From NCBI GenBank assembly GCA_947303715.1, contig CAMYYY010000001.1, positions 124,001 through 188,000 of the forward strand: DNA of 64,000 nt, in the 5' to 3' direction. Positions within the stretch are counted from its first letter, which is position 1, and each line of letters starts with the position of its first letter. The notes below the pieces were generated by a model that ran no database searches, was not told the origin of the DNA, and saw only the letters and a program-made list of their open reading frames with translations. A program made the translations under genes and the position numbers. This document shows, piece by piece, positions 20,286 through 28,100 of this stretch. The DNA comes from an uncultured Bacteroidales bacterium. GTDB lineage: Bacteria; Bacteroidota; Bacteroidia; Bacteroidales; Bacteroidaceae.

Positions 20286-20380
20286 GCGACTTAGAGGACA
20301 ATTTCCTAAAAATTATCTAGATGTAGTTCTTTTCTATAGTTTATTAGGAGGATAGTTTTCAATAGTAAAAAAGGATTAGT

Positions 20381-20388
20381 TATTTTTG
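20381..20388 (+). promoter_or_regulatory. Bacteroidetes -7 element for the methyltransferase-endonuclease gene
   Basis: TATTTTTG matches TAnnTTTG and lies 26 nt before the ATG at 20415, a usual distance. Confidence 0.55.
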
Positions 20389-20414
20389 TAGAAAAAAAAT
20401 AGTTAGATTTCAAA

Positions 20415-22343
20415 ATGCCTTACAACGCGATATCGCTTTTTTCGGGTGCAATGGGACTTGACCTTGGCATTGAACGTGCTGGGTTTGATATACGTGTGTG
20501 CGTAGAAATGGATAAATGGGCATCAGAGACGATTTCTGCAAATACAAATATCCGTGTAATAAATGCAGATATCAACAACGTTTCTACAGAGCATATCCTT
20601 GAGGTTGCAAACCTGAAGAAAGAGGAAGTAAAATTGGTCGTCGGCGGTCCTCCTTGTCAAGCGTTTTCTACTGCGGGTAGGCAACGTGGTTTGGCAGACT
20701 TTAGGGGTAATGTTATATTGCAGTATTTGCGTGTCGTAGCAGAAATTCGACCAGAATATTTCATTTTGGAGAATGTTCGTGGAATTTTATCTGCAAAATT
20801 AAACTATGTTCCTGAGGAGTATAAGGAGTATGAGAGAATCAAGGATTTTAAAGGAAGTGTACTTGAGTTTATTACATCACAATTTAAGGAACTAGGGTAT
20901 AGCATTAGTTATGCTTTGTTAGATGCCGCTAATTATGGAGTTCCAGAGCGTAGAGAGCGAGTCGTTTTTATAGGCCATCTAGGAGCGCGTGTTCCGATTC
21001 CAAGTCCCACTCATTCACAAAAAGGAGAATATGGAACTCAACCCTGGGTTTCTTTGCGTGATGCTATTGGAGATTTGGAGGATCGAGAAGATTTGCGATA
21101 TGTTCCACTTCGCCCAAAGAGTGTGAAGTATATGCAGATGTTAAGTGAAGGACAAAATTGGAAGGATCTACCACCAATTTGTGCAGAGGAAGCCATGGGG
21201 AAGGCATATTACCTATCAGGAGGGAAAACAGGATTCCTTCGCAGGCTTCGGTTTGACGAGCCATCACCAACACTTGTGACGAGTCCTACAATGCCTGCTA
21301 CATTGCTCTGTCACCCAACATTACTTCGTCCACTCTCTATTGAAGAATATGCTCGAATTCAACAGTTCCCTGATACATGGAAGTTTAAGGGACGAATAGA
21401 AACCATATACAAACAAATCGGGAATGCAGTACCTGTGGGACTTGGCTATGCCGTAGGACGGCAAGTTATGAATTCAATACTCGGTAGAACCGTTGAGAAC
21501 GAAGAAGCTTCAAACAAGATTCCTTATTCCCGTTATTCAAATTCAATGGACAATGAAGCGTCACGCCTGTTTGAACCCAAAGTTCCATTTAATACAAGAC
21601 AAAGTATGAAGACAATTATTTCACGCGTCGAGGAGTATGTAAGTGAACACATCTCCGAATTCCATGAGTCAAGAATAAAAAAACTTCAAGGACTGAAGTT
21701 AAATGAAATATTAAAGAAAAAGAACCCATACCTTTTTAAGGCTAAATATTTGGAAAGTGCTTCAGACCTTGTAAGAAGTTTTGTAGAAGCAGTTGTCTCA
21801 TCGTCCGAAGAAACATTATTTGGTGATTGGTTAGAGCAGCTGGCCATATTTATCGCAAGTGATATTTATGGGGGACGAAAAAGTTCTTCAGAAGGAGTGG
21901 ATTTAGAAATGGACAAAGATGGTGTTCACTATATTATTAGCATCAAGTCTGGACCGAATTGGTCGAACTCAAGCTCCATGAAGAAACAAAATGACCATTT
22001 CAAAAAGGCTAAACAGGTTTATCGAACGGGCGGGAATAAAGTTGCTTGTGAGGCAATCATTGGATGTTGTTATGGCAAGAAATATAGTTCTGATGATACC
22101 AAAACTATTCTATGTGGACAGCGATTCTGGCAATTTATCTCGGAATCCGATACGCTTTATACAGATATCATTGAACCGCTGGGTGCTAACGCCAAGGAAA
22201 AAAATGATGCATATCAGAAGGAGTATAATAAACTGTTGACTCGTTTGACTCTAGATTTTATATCGAAGTATTGTACAAAGGATGGTGATATTATGTGGGA
22301 AAAGATTACTCAATTGAATGCAGGTATTCCCAACACAAAGTAA
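20415..22343 (+). CDS. single-chain DNA (cytosine-5) methyltransferase / PmeII-type restriction endonuclease
   Basis: 642 residues. Residues 1 to about 350 hold a complete m5C methyltransferase: motif I ISLFSGAMGLDLGIERAGF, motif IV GGPPCQAFSTAG with the catalytic Cys (about 80), motif VI ILENVRG, motif VIII ERRERVVFIG, motif IX LSIEEYARIQQFPDTW and motif X YKQIGNAVP. Residues about 375-642 match the endonuclease type I know as PmeII: KKKNPYLFKAKYL, SSSEETLFGDWLEQLAIFI, EGVDLE and YIISIKSGPNWSNSS. The last two look like a PD-(D/E)xK core with Ser before the Lys. The protein would methylate a site and cut unmethylated DNA. Both activities in one m5C-type chain, methyltransferase first, is uncommon. 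The gene is AT-rich against GC-rich neighbours, which suggests recent acquisition. Confidence 0.87.
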   Translation: MPYNAISLFSGAMGLDLGIERAGFDIRVCVEMDKWASETISANTNIRVINADINNVSTEHILEVANLKKEEVKLVVGGPPCQAFSTAGRQRGLADFRGNVILQYLRVVAEIRPEYFILENVRGILSAKLNYVPEEYKEYERIKDFKGSVLEFITSQFKELGYSISYALLDAANYGVPERRERVVFIGHLGARVPIPSPTHSQKGEYGTQPWVSLRDAIGDLEDREDLRYVPLRPKSVKYMQMLSEGQNWKDLPPICAEEAMGKAYYLSGGKTGFLRRLRFDEPSPTLVTSPTMPATLLCHPTLLRPLSIEEYARIQQFPDTWKFKGRIETIYKQIGNAVPVGLGYAVGRQVMNSILGRTVENEEASNKIPYSRYSNSMDNEASRLFEPKVPFNTRQSMKTIISRVEEYVSEHISEFHESRIKKLQGLKLNEILKKKNPYLFKAKYLESASDLVRSFVEAVVSSSEETLFGDWLEQLAIFIASDIYGGRKSSSEGVDLEMDKDGVHYIISIKSGPNWSNSSSMKKQNDHFKKAKQVYRTGGNKVACEAIIGCCYGKKYSSDDTKTILCGQRFWQFISESDTLYTDIIEPLGANAKEKNDAYQKEYNKLLTRLTLDFISKYCTKDGDIMWEKITQLNAGIPNTK

Positions 22344-22503
22344 TCATAAAGAGATACTATTTATATTTTTATTGCTAGCCGACTCCTGATACTCTGATTG
22401 GTGAGAGAGAACCTTCGTTACGTTTCGGGGAATCCTATCCTTAGAAGGAAAATCATTTGTGCTCACCTATAGAAATAGCACCCACGACTTGAATTTATTT
22501 CGC

Positions 22504-22576
22504 GTGACGGGTTGCAAAGTGGCGTTTCCTATAGGAAAATGGTGTTTGCTGCGCGGTTTGGTTTTCAACCTGTCAC
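22504..22576. repeat. 73-bp terminal repeat, left copy
   Basis: Begins GTGACGGGTTGCAAAG and ends GGTTTTCAACCTGTCAC, so each copy is itself an inverted repeat. Its sequence is the reverse complement of 24842-24914 with limited mismatches; GTTTGCTGCGCGGTTT is shared exactly. The rest of the 247-bp spacer (22344-22590) shows no gene. Confidence 0.87.
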
Positions 22577-22590
22577 AAAAGGAAAGACTT

Positions 22591-23268
22591 TTACCTTCCG
22601 AAATGGCCAGGAACGGGAATGTAGAAGCGGGCGTTGTTGACGCCGAGAGGACGCAAGGCGCCTTCGTTGACAAAGGCTTTCAGCCAATGGAGGGCCTGCG
22701 TACGCGAGATGTCGAAATGGGTCTCAAGCTCCCTGCGCGTAATCCAGTCGTGCCCGTCGAAATGGTCCGTAAGGAACTCCTCAACCTCCTCGCGCTCAAG
22801 CGAGCTGTCAGCACGCACGCCGCTGCTGACAAAGACGGCTTCGTTCAGGCTGTTGCGCAGCTCTGCGCTGGGGGTGAAGGTGATGCGCCCGATACGGATG
22901 TCCGTTGCGGCAATCCGCTCGTAAAGTGCCTTGGGCTGGCGTTTCCGCCCGTCCTCGTAGGTCTTTTTCAACGCCAGCGAGAGGCCGAACGTGCCGATGC
23001 CATCGACTTTCAGGCGGTCTCCGTCGAGAAGCGTTTCGCTGAGCACCTGCCCGAGGGCAGTCAGCACGCCCTTGATGTCGGGCTCCTTCATCGTGCAGCG
23101 TCGGGCGATGGTCTTCGCCAGCTCGTCCGTCGTGATGGTGGTCTGGTTGTAGGGCATGATGCGGACGGGCTGGCGTCCTTCTGCCAGTTCTTCGTTGTCC
23201 AGCGCAGCGCGCAGGACGGTCTGATAGAGAATCTGCCCGCCCTTCTTGGTCTGGGATGAGGTTTTCAT
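22591..23268 (-). CDS. HU/IHF-like DNA-binding protein with C-terminal helical domain
   Basis: 225 residues. Residues about 35-135 resemble the HU fold in Bacteroidetes variants: TTDELAKTIARRCTMKEPDIKGVLTALG is the helical part, GDRLKVDGIGTFGLSL the strand start, and the RIGRITFTPSAELRNSLNEA end the final strand and helix. From about 155 an added domain, EREEVEEFLTDHF, DWITRRELETHF, ISRTQALHWLKAF and NEGALRPLG, looks like a winged helix-turn-helix. Such proteins bind DNA and are often divergent from VapE-type genes. Here the promoter region carries a 22-bp repeat array that either protein could recognise. The -7 element at 23415-23422 gives a leader of about 140 nt that contains the array. 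Confidence 0.8.
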   Translation of the reverse strand: MKTSSQTKKGGQILYQTVLRAALDNEELAEGRQPVRIMPYNQTTITTDELAKTIARRCTMKEPDIKGVLTALGQVLSETLLDGDRLKVDGIGTFGLSLALKKTYEDGRKRQPKALYERIAATDIRIGRITFTPSAELRNSLNEAVFVSSGVRADSSLEREEVEEFLTDHFDGHDWITRRELETHFDISRTQALHWLKAFVNEGALRPLGVNNARFYIPVPGHFGR

Positions 23269-23320
23269 TGTCTTTTTCTGCTATTTAAATGGTTCTTCCT
23301 TGCTTTCTTATCGGACAAAG

Positions 23321-23408
23321 CCGTTTGGACACCCGGCATAACCCGTTAGGACACCTTACCTAACCCGTTGGGACAGCCGTCACAAGCGCTTTGATACGAT
23401 AACTTTTG
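23321..23408. repeat. iteron-like direct repeats, 22-bp period (core CCGTTNGGACAcc)
   Basis: Units start at 23321, 23343 and 23365, with a weaker fourth at 23387. Conserved positions read CCGTT(T/A/G)GGACA, then about five variable bases and TAAC. The period is exactly 22 bp. The array sits between the divergent HU-like and VapE-like genes, close to the minus-strand promoter. Confidence 0.78.
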
Positions 23409-23414
23409 ACTGCA

Positions 23415-23422
23415 CAAAGGTA
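23415..23422 (-). promoter_or_regulatory. Bacteroidetes -7 element for the HU-like gene
   Basis: The minus strand reads TACCTTTG (TAnnTTTG). The start site would be near 23408, at the edge of the 22-bp array. Confidence 0.55.
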
Positions 23423-23492
23423 AGGGTTTTCCTTGGATTGTGCAAATTTTTCCGTCAGATACTTATGTCATTTTTTCGGCACTCCGATGTAT

Positions 23493-23500
23493 TATCTTTG
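23493..23500 (+). promoter_or_regulatory. Bacteroidetes -7 element for the VapE-like gene
   Basis: TATCTTTG, with the start site expected near 23507. This places the translation start at the ATG at 23522 rather than at upstream in-frame codons. Confidence 0.6.
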
Positions 23501-23521
23501 CAGCGGAATTCGATTTTCGCT

Positions 23522-24835
23522 ATGTTTTCTACACATTGTATTCTCGGAAAGCTGAGCCGGGTGCTTGGTGCTCCGAAGCGTCAGGAGGCGACGCAGAACA
23601 GCCTTCGCGTGAGTGCTAACGAGTGTTTCAACAAGCATGCCGATGCCGACGGCACGGCAGTCTCTCCGCTGGTGCGGGCGGAGTGGTACATCTACAGCTG
23701 TTACAAGGTACGCCTGAACGTACTGACGAACGTGCCGGAGATGTGCCGCAGGCGCAGGGTGGAACGGGACGGCGAGCTGGTGCCCGAGGATGCCTGGGCA
23801 CCCGTCACACGGCAGGACCGCAACCAGCTGCTGATGGAGCTGGCGGAGCAGAACATCGGCGTGATGACGCTGGCTGCCCTCGATGCCGTCATCAACAACC
23901 GCTCCGTGACGGCGTTCCATCCCGTACACGACTGGATGGCCTCGCTGCCCGCGTGGGACGGCACGCCGCGCGTGGAGGCGCTGATGGGGCATGTGACGGA
24001 CGATGCCTACGAGCGCTCGATGCTTGTGCGGGCATTCGTGGCGATGGCTGTGCAGATGGCAGGCTGCCGTCGGAATGGCTATGGCAACAGCCTCTGTCCC
24101 ATCCTCATCAGCCAGCGGCATGGCTGGGGCAAGTCGCAGTTTGTGAAGCGCCTGCTGCCCGAGGAGCTTCGTCCTTACTTTACCGACTCGTTCAACCCCG
24201 CCGAGGAAGACCAATGCCTGCGCCGCATGGCTACGCGGGCGCTCATCTGTCTGGACGAGTTCGACCGCTTCGTGGGCAAGCGGCTGACGACGTTGAAAAA
24301 CTTCATCCAGATGTCGTCTGTTGACCTGAAGCAGCTTTATCAGGGACGCTACGAGGTGAAGGAGCGTCTGGCGAGCTTCTGGGGCACGAGCAACCGGCGG
24401 TATGTGCTGATGGACGAGACGGGCAGCCGGCGCTACCTGCCCGTCGTGGTGTCGCGTCCCATCGAGAACGAGGAGCTCGACTACGGGCAGCTCTATGCCG
24501 AGGCGCTGGCTGCGTACCGCTCCAATCCCGACATGGTGTGGCTGACGGACGAGGAGAATGCGCAGCTGGAGGCGCACAACCGTCCCTTCTGTGCTCCGCT
24601 GGCGCTCAGGGACTTGTTCGGCGCTCATTTCGAGGTGCTGCCCGGCGCGAAGGCAAGCGACGAGGGGCTGCTGACGGCTGCGGATGTCTATAACCACCTG
24701 GTGGGCGTCAATCCTGATTTGCTGAGCCGCTTCTCGGAAGGCCGTTTCGGCGAAGTCCTGCGCAGCCTCGGGGCCGTCCAGCTGCGCAACAATAAGGTGC
24801 GGCTGTACAACATCCGCTTCAGCGAAGAAGTTTAA
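23522..24835 (+). CDS. VapE-like (virulence-associated E) P-loop ATPase
   Basis: 437 residues from ATG 23522, chosen because the -7 box at 23493-23500 excludes upstream starts in the same frame. The N-terminal part (RLNVLTNVPEMCRRRR, RNQLLMELAEQNIGVM, HPVHDWMASLPAWDG) and the ATPase core are typical of VapE proteins: Walker A SQRHGWGKSQFVKRLL, Walker B ALICLDEFD, then ASFWGTSNRRYVLMDETGSR, the sensor/arginine part. VapE proteins resemble superfamily 3 helicases of phage and pathogenicity islands and are thought to act in replication of mobile DNA. The chain ends just before the right 73-bp repeat. It is divergent from the HU-like gene across a 22-bp array. Confidence 0.88.
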   Translation: MFSTHCILGKLSRVLGAPKRQEATQNSLRVSANECFNKHADADGTAVSPLVRAEWYIYSCYKVRLNVLTNVPEMCRRRRVERDGELVPEDAWAPVTRQDRNQLLMELAEQNIGVMTLAALDAVINNRSVTAFHPVHDWMASLPAWDGTPRVEALMGHVTDDAYERSMLVRAFVAMAVQMAGCRRNGYGNSLCPILISQRHGWGKSQFVKRLLPEELRPYFTDSFNPAEEDQCLRRMATRALICLDEFDRFVGKRLTTLKNFIQMSSVDLKQLYQGRYEVKERLASFWGTSNRRYVLMDETGSRRYLPVVVSRPIENEELDYGQLYAEALAAYRSNPDMVWLTDEENAQLEAHNRPFCAPLALRDLFGAHFEVLPGAKASDEGLLTAADVYNHLVGVNPDLLSRFSEGRFGEVLRSLGAVQLRNNKVRLYNIRFSEEV

Positions 24836-24841
24836 AAAGTA

Positions 24842-24914
24842 GTGACGGGTTGAAAAGGAAACCGCGCAGCAAACGGTACTTCTAACGTTAAATGGGCACT
24901 TTTCAACCCGTCAC
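24842..24914. repeat. 73-bp terminal repeat, right copy
   Basis: Starts GTGACGGGTTGAAAAG and ends CTTTTCAACCCGTCAC, a perfect 16-bp inverted repeat at its own tips. It is the inverted counterpart of 22504-22576 and begins 7 nt after the VapE-like stop codon. Confidence 0.9.
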
Positions 24915-24974
24915 TATCCGCTTTGCCAAGGATAGGACAAGCCTAAAACCTAATAAAAAAGAATCTGACATTTC

Positions 24975-25006
24975 TTTGCGTTTTCCGACGAAAGGCCGTA
25001 TCTTTG
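24975..25006 (+). promoter_or_regulatory. full Bacteroidetes promoter for the BspA-like giant gene
   Basis: -33 box TTTG at 24975-24978 and -7 box TATCTTTG at 24999-25006 are 20 bp apart, the consensus spacing. The predicted leader of about 143 nt contains one short reading frame (25033-25131). Confidence 0.7.
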
Positions 25007-25155
25007 CAGCTAAAACGCGGAATAACTCCCCTATGACGACGAGAAGAAACATAGATTTTTGGCTGTTGGATCAGCCCCGGAGAGTGATTTTTTTATCCAG
25101 AATATTTGAAAAACATGCAATTAACGACTGATGCATAATGTAAAAACCGACAAAA

Positions 25156-28100
25156 ATGAATAAGAAACACCAATTCTTCCTCCCCATGATTGTGTTGCTG
25201 CTTGGCTTCGTGCAGGGTTTTGCACAGGAGACAGCGAAATGGGACGGCTCGGGCACAGCCGCCGATCCCTATCAGATTCGCAACTCAGCCGACTGGGCGA
25301 CGCTGGCCTCGGAAGTCAGCGAGGGTAAGGTTACCGGCGGCACGGCCTTCCGTCTGATGGGCGACATCAACGCCACGACGATGGTAGGTACAAGCTCCCA
25401 TCATTTCAAGGGCTCTTTCGACGGCGGCGGCTATACCATCACCGCCGATATCACCACGACCAGCGGCCGTGCGGCGCCATTCGGCTACATCGAAAACGCC
25501 ACCATCAGCCACGTGAAGATTGACGGCACCATCGAGGGCGGACTGCACACCGCAGGCTTGGCAGGCTCGGTCAGCGGCACGGGCAACGTGATTACCGACT
25601 GCCACGTGTCGGCCCAGATCACCACGTTCCCCGAGAACAGCATGATTGTAGTGGGCGGCTTCGTAGGTAACGGCAGCAACCTGACCGTCGAGGGCTGCCT
25701 GTTCGACGGTGAACTCAAGACCTACGCCAGCCAAGACTTCTGCTATGGCGGAGCCATCGTGGGCTGGAGCCCGGAGACGTCGGCGGGGGTCACGGTGAAG
25801 AACTGTATCGAGAACGGCACCTATAGTGGCATCACGCACGCCGGCTTCAACTACGCTGCGAATCAAAGCGCCTCGACCGTGCCGACAACCAACTGCTACT
25901 CGCTGGCCCATAACTGGGGCGAGGTGAAGCACGGCTACAAGCTTATCTACCTCTCGGACAGCTACCCTCCCCAATGTACAGCCAATGCCACCTATACCAC
26001 CACAGCCATCCAGACTCTGCCCCGGGGGCTGAAACTGGGCGAGACATTCTATCTGGGCAGCGGCGAGACGATAACCTTTGAGTCCTACGACCTTCCCGCC
26101 GGGCTTGTCTTCATGGACTATTGCTTTAGCGCACCCGAAGGCAATGTCACAATTAGTGGCGGTGATCAAACACTCACCATGCCGGCAGAGGATGTCTATA
26201 TGGCGCTCAACAGCAACTTGAAGGGCAACGGCGATGAAGACAATCCCTACCTTATAGAGAATGCAGGCGACTGGCTGTATTTCACCTATGACTTCGCCGA
26301 CAAAGGCACGAAGGGCTATCATTTCCTTCTTACCGACGACATCGACATCAACACCCGTGCGGGCTATGTGCTTGAGGGCACCGGCGACCTTTGCTTCACC
26401 GGCGTGTTCGACGGCGGCGGCCACACCATCACCGCCCATCTGAGTGGCGGCGACAATACGGCACCCTTCTACAAGCTCAACGGCGGCACCATCAAGAACC
26501 TGCATGTGGCAGGCGACATCACCGGCGGCATCCACTCGGCAGGACTTGTGGCTGGCATTTTGGGTAACGGGAATGTGAACCTGATTGAGAACTGCCGTGT
26601 GTCGGCCACCATCACGTGCAGCAGCACCCATGCCGGCGGCTTCGTGGGCCATGCCTCCAGCTCGACCACCACGCTGCGCGGCTGTCTGTTCGACGGCACC
26701 ATCACGGGCAGCTCGCTCGCCAACGCCGGCTACCTCGTGGGCTGGTGCGCCACGGGCGGCAACGGCATCACGCTTGAGGACTGTGCGGCATACAACCAGC
26801 ATGTCATTGGCGCATCGGGCTGCAAGATGGACCTGGTGCTGGACGATACGCGGACAGGCCGCGCAGGCTCAGCCACCAACACTTACGGCGGCTACGACGT
26901 GGGCAGTCCGATGATGGTGGTGCGCAACGCCAATCCTGCCCTTAGGCTGACATACGCCTTGATGGGTCCGGCTGAACCAGTCCGATACCCCGTAAGCCAT
27001 CTCGCGTCATACGGCGTAGGCCTGTTGTTCGACGACCTGTTCATGGTGGGGCGTAGCGAGACACCCCACTTCTCTGCCACAGCGGATGACGGATTCTCCC
27101 TCATCCAACTCACCGCCAGCGATGCCACGATTACTGGTCCCAACGGCGGTTGGTATACATTGACACCGGCGGCCACGCCCAACGTCATCACCATTGATGC
27201 CACCATCAAGAGCAGCGGCGACTTCACGGGCGACGGCACCGAAGAGTCGCCCTACCTCATCGGCAGCACGGCCGACTGGACTAAGCTGTTCCTCGACCTG
27301 GCTACGGGTGAGAACACCTACACCGGCAAGGTGTTCCGCCTGGCGCACGACATCGACTGCGGCGGCATCAGCGTGGGCACCGACGAGCACCCCTTCAGCG
27401 GCACCTTCGACGGCGACGGCCATACGCTCACCCTCAACGTGGGCAGCGAATACAATCCTTCGGACGTGGCCAAGGCACCCTTCTACCGTGTCAGTGAGGC
27501 CACGTTCCGCCATCTGCACACCGCAGGCAAGGTCTGCACCAGCGCCCAATACACGGGCGGCATCATCGGGCAAGTGGGTGGCAGCAGCGGCCGGGTCCGC
27601 CTCTACGACTGCCACTCGTCCATGACCATCTACTCCACCATCAGCGGCGATGCCTCCAACGGCGGACTCATTGGCGCGGTTTCGGGCGGCGATTCGCTCG
27701 TCATCGAGCGATGCTCGTTCATGGGAAATCTGCATTCTTCTGGAGGTGCCACCCGCTGCGGTGGCTTCGTGGGTTGGTCGAACGTACCCGTCACCATCCG
27801 CGAGAGCCTCTTCGACCCCGCCGACCTGGTCTGGTACAATCTCGTCCGAACCGGCCAGAACTTCGTCCGGATGGCCGACTACAGCAAACTCACGATGGAG
27901 GACTGTTACACCACCTTCAATTATGAGGCAGAAAACCTGACACTGGCATTGTCAGACCCTCAGGGCATCTTCGTCGTCGATGAGCTCTATGCTCCCGAAG
28001 GCGGCAGCTACGAGTTCGTTGGCGAGCCGGACGTGACCTTCAACGGACGCGGCTACTACAAAAACGGCTGTTGGATACGTACCGCCCTCGATGCCAGCAT

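Larger units (their letters stand above)
22504..24914. mobile_element. candidate HU/VapE mobile unit bounded by 73-bp inverted repeats
   Basis: The 2.4-kb segment holds an HU-like protein gene (minus), an iteron-like 22-bp array, two divergent promoters and a VapE-like ATPase gene (plus), framed by 73-bp inverted repeats facing each other. No transposase or integrase is present. VapE/HU pairs are common in Bacteroidales and derive from phage or island replication modules; mobility of this unit is an inference from its ends. Confidence 0.5.
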
